A stretch of DNA of 54,446 bases from Gnetum montanum (lineage: Eukaryota > Streptophyta > Gnetopsida > Gnetales > Gnetaceae): the NCBI GenBank assembly GCA_015680685.1, contig MNCI01001365.1, forward strand, positions 274,215 to 328,660, read 5' to 3'. The position numbers and the translations under genes were made by a program. The first letter of the stretch is position 1. Each line of letters opens with the position of its first letter. The notes below the pieces were generated by a model. It was given only the letters and a program-made list of their open reading frames with translations. It did not search any database and was not told the origin of the DNA. Below are positions 34,770-45,362 of the stretch, piece by piece.

Positions 34770-35340
34770 TTCCATCACTTTGGGCAGGGGCAGGGATGAT
34801 GGTAGGGGCAAGAATGGTGGTAGTGACCACAAGGATGCGGGAGCAGCAAGCAAGTAGGAAATGGTAGACACTTAGTGGCAGCAAACGGATATGGACGCAC
34901 ATTGGTGAAGCAGCCAGCGAGCGAGCGAGGGTTTCTCTCCCTTGCAATGGCATTTGCGGATGCGATGGCCGAAGTAGCAATTATTTAGTATGCAGATCTT
35001 CAGCGTGACCTCATGTGGGGCTACACAGCCCTACAAGCCAGCATGGCCCTCAAAATTTATTTAATTTTTAAAATTTTTTAATGATTTTAGCAGTAGGGCC
35101 CATCTTTTGGCAACGGCTACCTCGTGTCATTGCTAATGGGCAGGCACGTGTAGCCGCAGAGAGGTGCGGACGGACTGTAGTTGGATGGTACAATGGCAGG
35201 CAAGCAGAAGACAGCATGAGCATGGGCCTTAGTATTTTGTGCAGCGGCCTTCCCCCTCCCTTCATGGGCTGCATGATCCTAAGGGCTAGCGTAGCCCTGG
35301 AAGGCGTGCTACAGCCTTGTAGGGTGGCAGTACCTTTCCA
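34770..35340. repeat. GC-rich segment of element A with remnants of the 21-bp repeat
   Basis: Clearly richer in GC and CpG than its surroundings. Units such as 'ggctacacagccctacaa' (about 35020) and 'ctagcgtagccctggaa' (about 35285) resemble the 21-bp repeat of copies B and C. ORFs on both strands (34612-34980, 35068-35383) have no recognisable protein features. Confidence 0.5.
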
Positions 35341-36460
35341 AATTTTTTTGAATAACTTTTCATTATTATTTTATTCTGCCTAGCCCTCATAGTTGGTTTG
35401 GTGGTTTGTCACATGATGGGGCATGGTTTGGTTTCGGTAGAGGGAGATTTCATGTTTGATTTTGGACCTTAAATTTTGGACCCTTTTTTTTGAACTTTTT
35501 ATTAGCAGTTTATTTAGACATGCATAATGTAAAACTTTAAACATCAATATGTCTTAAATTGTAAGTTCGATTGAGACAAAATTTGTACCATTGGAATTTT
35601 TTAGACGAATAATACACATTGAATATGGTTTTAAAGTCTAAAATTGAAATTGGATTTTCAAGATTTTGAAGGGTCCAAACTAGCTTATTCTACCACATGG
35701 TATTACTAGGCTAATGTATGGGTAACATTATTACTTATAAATGATTCTAAGTTGCTTGTAAATGATATATCAATCTTTGGACATGAAGATACTACTTTGA
35801 CCTTATAAATTGACAAGTATGATGTAAGCCTAGTCTCTTATATCAAACTTAGATCCTGGGTACTATGAAGAAGCAAGATACCTCAACATTACCAACAAGT
35901 ACTGGTTTTCCTATGGGTCCCATGATAATAACCTTTATTAATTAATTGGATGAGGATGAACCAATCTTATTACTAGGTTGACCTCCTTAAACTTACCAGT
36001 ATCTTTACAATTGTTAAGGATAGGCAATACCAAGTTATAAGGACTAGGTATTTAGAGATAATAAGTTCAAAACCAACTAAGAATGGCTTAGACCATGGTT
36101 ACTAGCCTTCTAAAAGAAACTTAACAATGTTCTTAATTAATTTATATTTTAATAATATTACAAGATGGGTAAGAATTACCTAGACTAGTGTATCTTTATC
36201 TTACCAATGTTTCTTGTAGTTGATGTACCTTAGTGAGGCATAGCCATATCTCCTGATCACTAATATCCTTGAATGAGTCATGGTTGATGGGGTTCATGTT
36301 GAACATGATATACTTCATAGTTATTTTGTAGATGTATAGATCATCTTAGACATATGAAACATCTGGTGGTGGTCCATGGCTCTTCCTAGACTTTGGCTCC
36401 ATGGTTAATCATCAGGTTGTAGTTAGTCCATGGTTATGATTAGCCCTTGGGTCATGGTTT
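35341..36460 (-). other. Leader region of nuclease element A
   Basis: No convincing gene. On the complement a short start near 36404 (ATGGAGCCAAAGTC) lies shortly after the primer site, as does an ATG in copy B (42400). It may be a decayed short ORF; no Gag motif is visible. Confidence 0.35.
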
Positions 36461-36472
36461 GCTCCAATACCA
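36461..36472 (-). other. Primer-binding site of nuclease element A
   Basis: TGGTATTGGAGC on the minus strand, two bases inside the LTR end, a worn tRNA-iMet site (TGGTATCAGAGC). Confidence 0.7.
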
Positions 36473-36474
36473 AT

Positions 36475-36923
36475 TGTACCATCCCATTTCCAGATGTCAT
36501 GACAAACATCAAATATATGTTATATTAGACATTATGCGTAAGAAGAAAATATACCACATGTCAAATATATGTAACATTCCACATCATGTGTAATGAAAAT
36601 AATAGAAAAAATGTAGAAGAAAAGAGGAAAGAATGCTTTATTGATGTGGAATGGCAAGTCCTCTTCCTATCTAGCTTCACCCGACACTTGTCACTCGCCT
36701 TTACCAGCTTCACAACTCCATGCTGGCATGACCTCTAATGCCCAAGTATAAATGCCTTAGGTCAAACCCTCAAAGGTCACCTCAAGAGACATGTTTGTTA
36801 TTACAATGCACCATTTAGAGTCTCAATTACAACACCATTTTAAGGTCTTGTTACAATAATGATAACACTTGTTATGAGGAGGCACCATCTTTGTTATGTA
36901 GCAATGGGAATAGGTACATTACA
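36475..36923 (-). repeat. 5' LTR of nuclease element A
   Basis: Runs from TGTACCATCCCATTTCCAG to a worn end 'tacattaca'. It aligns with 49871-50446 and, reversed, with 41758-42332. It is shorter because of deletions. Confidence 0.8.
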
Positions 36924-37380
36924 CTTTTTGTCTTTGGTATAATCCATATTTGCTATAGATCTAATTTCTATTTTCTTTATGTTTCTCTTGGTTCAGTAGA
37001 TTAATAGATTAGATCTGTTTTTTCTTTAAATCTCATTGTTAAATGTTGTTATTTTTCAGCCATTCACTACATTTTCATGCCCTATAGATTCGTATACAAT
37101 CTCTATCCATTTTCAACTAGTTATTTCATGAACAAAATTTTTTTCCTCTTAATTTACTAGTATTTGACAAAAATGTCTGGGTAATATTGGTGGATTTTTT
37201 TTATTATCTGCAAGTCCTCTTCTAATTTAAGGGAAATTACTTAAAAAATTAGTTTTCTTAGAGTATTTGATAACCACGAGATTACCTAGATTAATTTCAT
37301 ATTAGGTTGTGTTAAATTCCATTATTGTGATGATTCCTACCATAACACACCTACTTAGGTAATTTTATGAAAGATTTTAC
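36924..37380. other. No feature recognised
   Basis: AT-rich flank of element A, possibly more of the Athila-like gag region to its right. Confidence 0.3.
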
Positions 37381-38655
37381 TAATGTAAAAATCTATCACT
37401 AAAATAGTAGAAAAGGTGAAAAAATGTGGGATTGCTTAAATGAAAAGTTTCAATAGACACTAACAATTATGAAGGAGCAAGCGTAATAAGCCAAAGATAG
37501 ATACAAGAATAAAAAAAGAAGAAGTAAAAATAAATATGTGAGAACACTTATTAGTAGAAAGGGTAAGTTGTAGTAGTAAAGAAGACTGAAAATTTAGATT
37601 CTAAGGAGGATGATGGATGTGCAATCTATTAATACAAATATTCCAAGGACTACTGTCCAATCATTTCACAACTTCAAAGATTTGGAGCTTAAGATTTAAA
37701 CTTTATGTTTATAAAAAAGTAAACACCTAAGAGATTAGCTTATGTACAACCCCATTATAGAAAGTCGTATAATCAACAATACTATCTAAGTGGAATTTCT
37801 CATCAACTTCAAAAGTACTACTACTAGTAGTAGAAAAATCCACTATCATGGGGGATATTATCACTTAGGTAATAGTATCTTTATTGCTAGTGGAACCCAT
37901 ACGTCAATTATATGCAAAAACTTATTTCATTGAACCATTGTATCACAAATGCCTTTGCTTACTACTTCTATTCTTTAGAATACCATCTTCTAGCAACACC
38001 CCATACAAATCCACCTTCTTACATCTCTCATCATTCATCATATCCTCCTTAATGCTCTCATACATCTATTTCACTTATGGCACCTTCACCAATGCAAGGG
38101 TAGTTACCATCTCAACAGTCATCATCATTTTGAAGCAAAAAATTTGAACTATTATGCTTACACATATCCTGATCGACTTGATAAATGTAAGAGCTATATC
38201 TAAGAAAATCAAAGATACGAGAAGTCCTTTGATCTATTTATAGATAAATAGAAATACACTTTGTATACATCTCCTAAACTCATGTTTAAGCATGAACCTT
38301 ATCTCTTAAAAAATGTACTAACTTAGAACCTACCATTGATGCCCAAAAAAAAAAATTCTAATTAGAGCTTGTAGATCAATCCATCATTACTCCTATGGGA
38401 TAGGTTGATGATGTGGTAACCATCATCAATGGATGATCTTACCAAATAGATTTCTAAATGATCTAGGTGGGCAATAACAAAGAAGAATTTCAAATTACCA
38501 TGGGAAGGGCATGCCTTAGTACCATAGATGCTAAGCTATGAATCAAAGATCTTTCCTTGGAAATTGCCAAGAAAAATGAACATGACATTATGGAGAAGCA
38601 AAGAGTTCAATGCATTGCGTATAATGACATGGAGTGCAATTATGTATAAAGAGTA
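37381..38655 (+). pseudogene. Second Athila-like gag/protease fragment
   Basis: Co-linear with 5850-7270 of the complete Athila element. 37395-37450 reads VEKVEKMWDCLNEKFQ against AKVEKMWYSLDEKFQ there. 38360-38650 reads LELVDQSIITPMG, then EEFQITMGRACLSTIDAKL, DLSLEIAKKNEHDIMEKQ and CIAYNDMECNYV, matching the protease end of the first element block by block. It breaks off at 38655 where the Copia LTR begins. The ORF 37884-38147 inside it is proline/serine-rich and may be real gag-linker sequence. Confidence 0.65.
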
Positions 38656-39138
38656 TGCATTTTTTGTTTGAATGGAATTTATTCATTTTCCAAATTAAGT
38701 TAGTTTTAGTTACATTTATTTAAGGTTTACTCTATGATAAGTGTGAGTCAATTCATAAGGCATTTAAGTCATCTTATAAATGAGAAGATGTTTTGTAAAT
38801 AGTACTAGTTTATTTTATGATTTTCATAAGGTCTACAATCATATGAATTTGTAAATCATTAAAGTATTAAGTCATGTCAAATTTTTTGAGTCATAACTTT
38901 TCATCAAGTTAAATGTCTATCAAGTGTTAAGTCAAGTGAGTGTGTAGAAGATAAACATGAAGTGTAATAGGAAAAGGAACAACTTGTTATGAAGAAAAGA
39001 TTTAAAGAATTATTTCTATATACATTATTCAAAGAACTACAAGCTATAGTTTGCAATTCTGATAAATTGAGCATTTTAAATTATTAATTATGATAGAGCA
39101 ATTAATGCTTTTACATTCTCAAGAATACTAAAATTTAA
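38656..39138 (+). repeat. Putative 5' LTR of the Copia element
   Basis: Defined by the abrupt end of the Athila-like fragment before 'tgcattttttg' and by the primer site after 39140. It contains repeated 'aagtgttaagtca' or 'aagtattaagtca' motifs (about 38872-38935). No second LTR was found to confirm it. Confidence 0.5.
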
Positions 39139-39140
39139 TA

Positions 39141-39156
39141 TGGTATTAGAGTTGGG
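39141..39156 (+). other. Primer-binding site of the Copia element
   Basis: TGGTATTAGAGTTGGG is a tRNA-iMet site (TGGTATCAGAGC...) with C-to-T changes. Confidence 0.8.
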
Positions 39157-39189
39157 GAAAATGTAAAAGTAAAGATCAAGATAAAGATT

Positions 39190-40370
39190 CCATGAGGAAA
39201 AAGAAAAATGAGAATATAGATGATCTAACAAATTCCATGTAGAGTATATCATTAAAATAGGATGAAAATAATTTTTTGAGAACTTTGATGAATAAGATTA
39301 CTTTGACCAATACATAGAAATTGATGATGAAGAACTATTAGACATGAACATAAAAAATGAGGATAATCCTACTAGCAAGTCAACTATGACATCTAGTTTT
39401 AAATCCAAATTTTAGATTGGATGATAATTGAAAAAAATGGAATAATATAACCTTAAGTATTTTATTTTCAAGTATATTTAAAGTAGTATATAGCTTATTT
39501 TATAGAATATTGATACCTACAAGAATTTGGGAGTATTTCTACTAAATGTTGGCAAATTTGGACATGGTCAAAAAGAATCATTTGTTTCTCAAATCATCAT
39601 CATCGTCATTCTAGCCTTATATCAAGAAAATGGGGTCAGCTACATGAATTCTTTATTGTTATTCACTTATATGAAGAGCCTTCAAATCATCTTTGATCAT
39701 TCTTTTCTATGTCTTGAGTGCTACACATCACATTTGGGGAATGCCTTAGCATTTGCAAAATCTAAAAAGAAACTCATCCATAAGATTTGATAAGGTTTTA
39801 TAGCTAGCTACCAACTTGATTCTAATCCTCCTCCCTTTGTATATGGACTTGTTTCTTAAATTATGAATAATTAAAATGGGAGTAGAAAAATAATTAATAG
39901 AATTCATCAAATATGTGAATTTAATCATCCTTTAAATAGAATATGGAGATAAAAGTATAAATTACAAAGAAAGTGCAAGTTTTTTATGGAAAGAATTTCT
40001 TGATCAATATAAAGGTTTTACTCAAGAACTAGATGCACTTGGTAAGAGACCAAAAATTCCAACCTTAATAGCACAACTTCAACTATAAAAAGCAAAGATA
40101 GAAATTGAGCAGAAAATAAAGAATACTGAGTAAGTTATGTACACTTCAAAGAATAAATAAGAATAAAAAAGGTATACCAATTCATTTAATAGGAAAAATC
40201 ATGGAAAAATATTAAAAAAACATTAAGAAACACAAATATTGTTTCATATGTGGTAGAAAAGGTCATGAATTTAAGAACTCGTGCAACATGAAAAGTCTCA
40301 TATTTGCTATAATTTAAAAAATATTTATGATAAGAAGAATGGATAGACAGAATTAATAGAGAAAAAACAA
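39190..40370 (+). pseudogene. Copia gag with zinc knuckle, decayed
   Basis: A lysine-rich reading region with many stops. At 40231-40287 it reads HKYCFICGRKGHEFKNSCN, a CX2CX4HX5C knuckle close to the canonical CX2CX4HX4C. The ORFs 39527-39790 and 39746-39928 show no usable features. Confidence 0.65.
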
Positions 40371-40410
40371 TAATTGTTAAAGGAATAAAGCCAATTTACT
40401 AGAAAATGAA

Positions 40411-40782
40411 ATGATTTCTATAATAAAGGATGTTACGACTAAGACTTTAATGGTCAAAGTTGAGCATAATACATGGTACATAGATTTGAGGTGTTCAAGA
40501 CATGTTTTGATAAACCAAGATTTGTTTAAGAATCTATGTATCATTAATGAAGAAGAATCTATCACACCTATTAGAGGCATCTATAAGTATAAGGAAATTG
40601 GTGATATCAACATAAAAATTGTTGTTCCACCAGTCTGGATCAAGAATGTGTACTATACACCAGCCCTAAAAGATCATAATATTCTCTCAATTTTAGAGTT
40701 GATGAAATTAGGCCACAGAGTCTTATTTGAACAAGATCAAGAGAAGAAAGTAAGATGCACCATATTAGAAGAGAAGTCTTAA
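40411..40782 (+). pseudogene. Copia protease, decayed
   Basis: The open stretch carries NTWYIDLRCSRHVLINQDLF, the Copia protease active-site block, where the family has W(Y/L)xDSGCSxHM. DSG has become DLR. It continues with VWIKNVYYTPALKDHNILSI and LELMKLGHRVLFEQ, as in Copia polyproteins. Confidence 0.82.
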
Positions 40783-40859
40783 AAGAAGTTTGTAGGAAAA
40801 AAAGGAAACAAATGGTGTCTTTAGGATGCATCTTTTTAGAGTAGTGATCTAAGCTACAA

Positions 40860-41757
40860 ATCATAAAACAAATGAAGATAAATTATGACATGCAAGATTT
40901 GAACACATGTATAAAAGTTATATGTATGAATTACTATATGCCTCTACTGGTTTTTCATACTTGAGCTTAAATAGGAAGATGTTTGAAAATTCATTTACAA
41001 TAGGAAAACAAAAAAGATTTTCCCCCAGTATGAAGAATATCAACCAAATCAAAATTGAAGATTATACATTTAGATTTTGGCTCATGTTGAAATGTAACTT
41101 CACTTAGAGGAGCAAAGTATGTAGTAATTTGTATTGACAACTTTACGTGTAAGATTTAAATTGATGTCATTAAGTCTAAGAGTGAATTATTTAAGACCTT
41201 TAAATAATTGAAGGCCTTAGTGAAAAAATAGATCTAACTTCTAATTATAAAGTTACAAATCAATAATCTATCACAATACATGAGTAGAGAGTTTCAAGAA
41301 AATACAAAAAAAGAATGAATTATTCATAAAAAAAATATACCTTATTAACTAGAAGAAAATGAAGTTGTTGAACAAAAGAATAGAATCATTGAAGAAATGA
41401 TAATAATCATGCTAGCTAAATCCAAATTAAATAATTCTTTTTGGGGCAAAGTTGTACAAACTATAGTTCATATCATTAATTGGAGTCCCACTATGTGTTT
41501 ATGATTTTCATGTCCAAATACCATATGAAATGGAAAAAAGCCTAAACTTACGCACTTGTATGTGTTGGGGTGTTAAGTATACTACCATGTACATGTTATA
41601 ATTAAATTTAGCCCTAAAGCAAGAGAAGGATACTTTATTAGATATGACATTCATATGAAAGAATATCATATTTGGGATCTAGAACTTGAGAAGTTAGTTA
41701 CCACAAGAGATGTGATATTTAATAAAGAAGAATTGCTAGAAGGAAGAAGAAGCTATG
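40860..41757 (+). pseudogene. Copia integrase, decayed and cut by an insertion
   Basis: Begins with a GAG-pre-integrase-like piece (HARFEHMYKSYMYELLYAS) and goes on with frameshifts. Late parts are readable in shifting frames: SPTMCL-type and SCPNTIWNG-type segments near 41485-41530, then SPKAREGYFIRYDIHMKEYH and KLVTTRDVIFNKEELLEGRR (about 41612-41750), the conserved end of Copia integrase. The frame is interrupted at 41757 by element B. Confidence 0.75.
41753..41757. repeat. Left target-site duplication CTATG of nuclease element B
   Basis: Exact match to 47571-47575 on the other side of the LTR element. Confidence 0.9.
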
Positions 41758-42332
41758 TGTCATGTCCCCATTTCCAAATGATGCTATTACATAATGAAGA
41801 TGGTGTCTCTTCATAACAAGTTTTATGATTCTTGTAAGAAGACTCGGAAAGGGCAGTTGTAACTAAGACTCAAAAGGGTGCATTGTAATAATGGACATGT
41901 CTCTTCAGGTAACCTTTGGGGGTTTGACCTAAAACATTTATACCCAGGCTTAGAGGTTGTGCCAAGTATGGGGTGGTGGAGTAGGTACAGGCAAGTCACA
42001 GGAGCCAGGTGAAGTGAGAAAGGAAGTGGACTGGCCATCCCTTCTAGCTAGTAATAGGCCTAACCATGGTGGCAGTGTTGGATTGCCTCTAAGGGATAGA
42101 TGCCAAAGGAAGGAAACCCCAAGGAACACTCTCAGAGCATGATCTAGATACTCTATATCATATCAATAAATTATTCTTTTATTTCTCTTTCTACACTTTT
42201 TCTGTTATTTCCTTTACACATAATGTTCAATGTTACATATATTTGACATTTGGTATATTTTCTTCTTACGCATAATGTCTAATATAACATGTATTTGATG
42301 TTTGCCATGACATCTAGGAATGGGATGTCACA
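41758..42332 (+). repeat. 5' LTR of nuclease element B
   Basis: Runs from TGTCATGTCCCCATTTCC to GAATGGGATGTCACA (575 bp). It aligns throughout with 46944-47570, most differences being transitions. The ORFs within (41823-42038, 41957-42142) are chance. Confidence 0.92.
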
Positions 42333-42334
42333 AT

Positions 42335-42346
42335 TGATATCAAAGC
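42335..42346 (+). other. Primer-binding site of nuclease element B
   Basis: TGATATCAAAGC differs from the tRNA-iMet site TGGTATCAGAGC by two G-to-A changes. Confidence 0.75.
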
Positions 42347-43128
42347 AAACCACAACCCAAGGGACATTTAGAACCATGGGTCAAGTACAACATGAACCTG
42401 ATGATAAACCATGAAGCCACAACATAGGAAAAGCCATTGATGATCACCAGATGCACCATATGTCTGTGATGTAAGCCAAAAGATACCATTCCATTGAGCT
42501 TATGAATAATGGATTAGACATCTACAAAAGACATAGATTTCACCAACTAACAAAATTCTTTCAAGGATATCATTGACTGATGAAGATTTGATTGCACCTC
42601 ATCAAGATTCAACAATTGTTAGAGATGTTGGTAAGGTTCATTAATTGCAAAAGATGTTGGTAAGACAAGGATACACCGATCTAGGTAACCCTTATCCATC
42701 GTAATACTATAAATATTAATCGATTAAGATCATTGTTAAAGTTTCTCCAAAAAAAGGTTAGTAACCATGATTTGAATTAATCTTGTTTTGTTGAAACTCA
42801 TTAATCTAAGAAACTTCAAGTCATTTATAAGTCATCATGTCTTCTATATATCAACGTGGTAATCTCATCTTGGTAGAATAAGCTAGCTTGAATCTTTTAA
42901 AAAAATATTAAAAATTCAAATTTTTTTGAATCCTAAGACTATGTCCAATGCATAGTATTCGTGAAGATGATTCCAACTGCACCAATTTCATCAAAATCAG
43001 ACTTATAGTTTGGGAGATACAACATTTATTAGGTTACATGCAGTTTTAAAATTTAAAAAGTGTATTTTTTAAATTTTTAAATTTTATTGTTAATTTTTTA
43101 TTTATTTAATAAAAAACTGGGGGAAGTA
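42347..43128 (+). other. Leader region of nuclease element B
   Basis: A short start at 42400 (MGQVQHEPDDKP) and a fragment near 42495 (HSIELMNNGLDIYKRH) are readable, and the position matches a similar start in copy A. No Gag motif is present. The remainder to 43128 is AT-rich. Confidence 0.4.
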
Positions 43129-43155
43129 GGAGGTCATAGGTTCGACCTCGAGCCC
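43129..43155 (+). other. tRNA-like motif with B-box core
   Basis: 'ggaggtcataggttcgacct' followed by 'cgagccc' contains GGTTCGAC, close to the Pol III B box GGTTCGANTCC and to a tRNA T-arm context. A related motif lies on the minus strand of copy C (54243-54270). It could be a SINE-derived or tRNA-derived piece in the element leader, or coincidence. Confidence 0.4.
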
Positions 43156-43499
43156 CAAAATTTTTTTATATATTTATATAAAAAAGTAAACCCTTTGGCT
43201 GGGGCATGACTAACCCTGTTGTTGGTTGTGGTAGGGTAGGTCCGGTTGGTAGTGCCACAGTTGGCCAATGGTTGATGGTAGTTGGGCTTTCCATGTAGCA
43301 CCATGACCAGCTTTAAGGTTTGGCAATAAGGGTGGCCATGATGCATCCAACCACCCAATGACCCAAAACCATTTAGTGTAGCCACTGCTTTGTAGTTGCT
43401 TGCATCATCCACCACTCCTTATGTTCTCCTACATCATTTTTTAGTAATCTATGTTGTCCTTTTGCATGTTCCACCATGTTTGACCTATGTTGCATCCTT

Positions 43500-43850
43500 A
43501 GTAGTCTTTCGATGCTCTATGGACACCAACGACACCATGGATCATTGTCACTCTTGACACTTCACAAACATCGTTAGTGCTATGGATCATTAGCACCCCT
43601 GGTGTTCCACGGGCATTGATGGCATTGCTAATCACAAGCACCTTGGTGCTCCATGGGCATAAATGACACCATTGATCATAGGCATCCTCAGTGCTCCATG
43701 CACATCATTGTTGCCATGGATCATAGGCACCCTAGGCACTTCGTGGGCATTGATGGTGCTGCTAATCATAAGTACCCTTGGTGCTTTGTAGGCATCAACA
43801 ACATTGTTGATCACAAGCATCCATGGTGCCCTCCAATGCCATCGTTAATG
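43500..43850 (+). repeat. 45-bp minisatellite, about seven diverged units
   Basis: Units begin near 'gatcataggcaccc' and continue 'tggtgctccatgggcattga'. Unit lengths counted are 43 to 46 bases. Because 45 is a multiple of three, several frames stay open: plus strand 43653-43862 and minus strand 43632-43820 both translate as 15-residue repeats (minus unit resembling MINGVNDAHGAPRVP). Whether it was ever translated is unknown. Confidence 0.8.
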
Positions 43851-43979
43851 ACCTATTTTTAGTGCTAGAACCCCAAAAATTGTGCACAACATTGCCTCTT
43901 TGTGTAGGACGTGCTTGCCCTTGCAAGAACTGCATGGACCCTTGCATAGGCCATGCTAGCCTAGTGTTGGTTGCAAAAA

Positions 43980-44215
43980 CCCCATTTTGGGCTACATAGG
44001 CCCTAAGGAAGGCCACATGAGCCCTAAGATAGGCCACATAGGCCCTAAGGAGGGCCACATGAGCCTTAAGATGGGTCGCATAAACCTTAGAGAGGGCCAC
44101 GTAGGCCCTAGGGAGGACAACATTAGCCCTAAGACAAGTTGTACAGGCCCTATAGAGGGTTGTGTGAGCCTTATGAAGGGCTACATGAGCCTTGGAAAGG
44201 GGCTATGCAACTAGG
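43980..44215 (+). repeat. 21-bp tandem repeat array
   Basis: About eleven diverged units of the type 'gggccacataggccctaagg'. In frame it encodes a 7-residue repeat (EGHMSPK, EGHIGPK). The same unit occurs inverted in copy C (53168-53440) and as traces in copy A, so the array belongs to the element family. Confidence 0.8.
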
Positions 44216-44389
44216 ACTGGTTGCCTAGTGCAATCGCCACTGACACATACTATTGCTACCATGCTACTTTGTGCACATCCTTACCTTACTTGTTGCTACC
44301 TTCATGCACATTCCTTACCTTGCTTGCCGCTACCTTCATGTACATTTCCTACCATGTCACCATTCTTATCTGGTAGTTGTCTCTACCTT

Positions 44390-44515
44390 TAGTGATGGAA
44401 GAATTTTTTCATCAATCAATGAGAAATTTGAAAGTTTTTGGCAATTAATGGAAATTTTGAAATTTTTGTCAATTGATGGAAAATTCAAAATTCCCATCAT
44501 CGATGTGTTGATTTA
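44390..44515 (+). repeat. Short 'aattgatggaaattt' repeat cluster
   Basis: Three or four diverged units (for example 'caattaatggaaattttg' and 'caattgatggaaaattc'). Equivalent clusters are at 34698-34780 (copy A) and 52895-52990 (copy C), always at the same edge of the repeat region. Confidence 0.65.
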
Positions 44516-45362
44516 AGTGAAAAATGTGCGAAAATAATTTTTAAAATGAAATTAGGCACTCTAGTTCTAATAAGAATAAAAATTACATAATTAAGCATGC
44601 TTGAATTGGAGTAGAATTGGGATGGGTGACCTCTCAGGAAGTCTCATTTTTTAAGCCAAAGGTCCTCAACCTTAGAAGCCATAACTTTTGATTCTAGGAG
44701 CCTTTTTTGATAGATGAAGAGTTGTTTCCTATAGATTTCAACCTTTCAGACACAATGGTGAAGTTAGGTTAGTCCCAAGGAACCCCAAAAATTAGTTTTT
44801 ATCCCTTACTAGATATAGTGATTTAAGACCTTTAAAAATTTTAATTTTAGTATAACTTGAGCATATGATGTTCATTTTCAACATATGAATAGTCACCTCC
44901 AATATTTTTCACCCTTTTAAACTTAATGATGAGGTCAAATTTATCATCTGGGTACTTGATAATTCAATGATACCAGGAAACTATGCCTTAAAAAATTAAT
45001 AACATAAAGATAACTAATCATGCCTTGTTGGGAAAATAACCTTTGCAGATAGCCTTAAGATCTCTATGGTAAGTCGTTAGTCACATGCTAGAGTTAGTGT
45101 CTTTAAGGGAGGTAGAAAGGTCATTAAGAATTAGATGATGTAATTATATATTACTAAAATTAGATGATGTAGTTATATATTGCTAAAGTTAGATAATGTA
45201 GTAAATCAATTAATTAGTTGATGTATCGGTATCAATTCAGTTGTTGATTAGTTGAAGAAGTAGCTGATGAACAAAAATAGTCAAGAAGATGTATATTAAT
45301 CCATCCTACAATCAACACATATGAAAAAATAATGTGGAGAGTCATAATCTTATTTCCACAAC
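44516..45362 (+). other. Conserved non-coding block before the nuclease frame, copy B
   Basis: Shared with copies A and C, including 'ttaagcatgcttgaattgga' and 'gaagtctcattttttaagcc'. No ORF. Position suggests a 5' untranslated segment of the nuclease transcript. Confidence 0.5.

Larger units (their letters stand above)
31881..36923 (-). mobile_element. EEP-nuclease LTR element, copy A (non-autonomous)
   Basis: Flanked by related LTRs (31881-32210 and 36475-36923) with a tRNA-iMet-type primer site inside the right one. Reading 5' to 3' on the minus strand it contains a leader, a GC-richer segment with repeat traces (34770-35340), a conserved non-coding block (34140-34620) and an intronless CCR4-type nuclease frame (32597-33857). 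I see no gag, protease, RT or integrase, so it depends on another element. Five-base flanks (TTCTA and CTTTT) do not match, so the target duplication is lost or the ends are misplaced. Copies B and C share the same order. Confidence 0.8.

Noticed and set aside
35068-35383. Opposed ORFs on both strands in the GC-rich part of element A
   Set aside because: GC-rich repeats lack stop codons on both strands; neither translation shows protein-like features or a counterpart in copies B and C.
31876-36928. Target-site duplication for nuclease element A
   Set aside because: Flanks TTCTA and CTTTT do not match and the element ends are worn, so no duplication is claimed.
43500-44215. Regularly spaced repeats that might be a CRISPR array
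   Set aside because: Units are contiguous and diverged with no unique spacers; they lie inside a plant LTR element. They are minisatellites.
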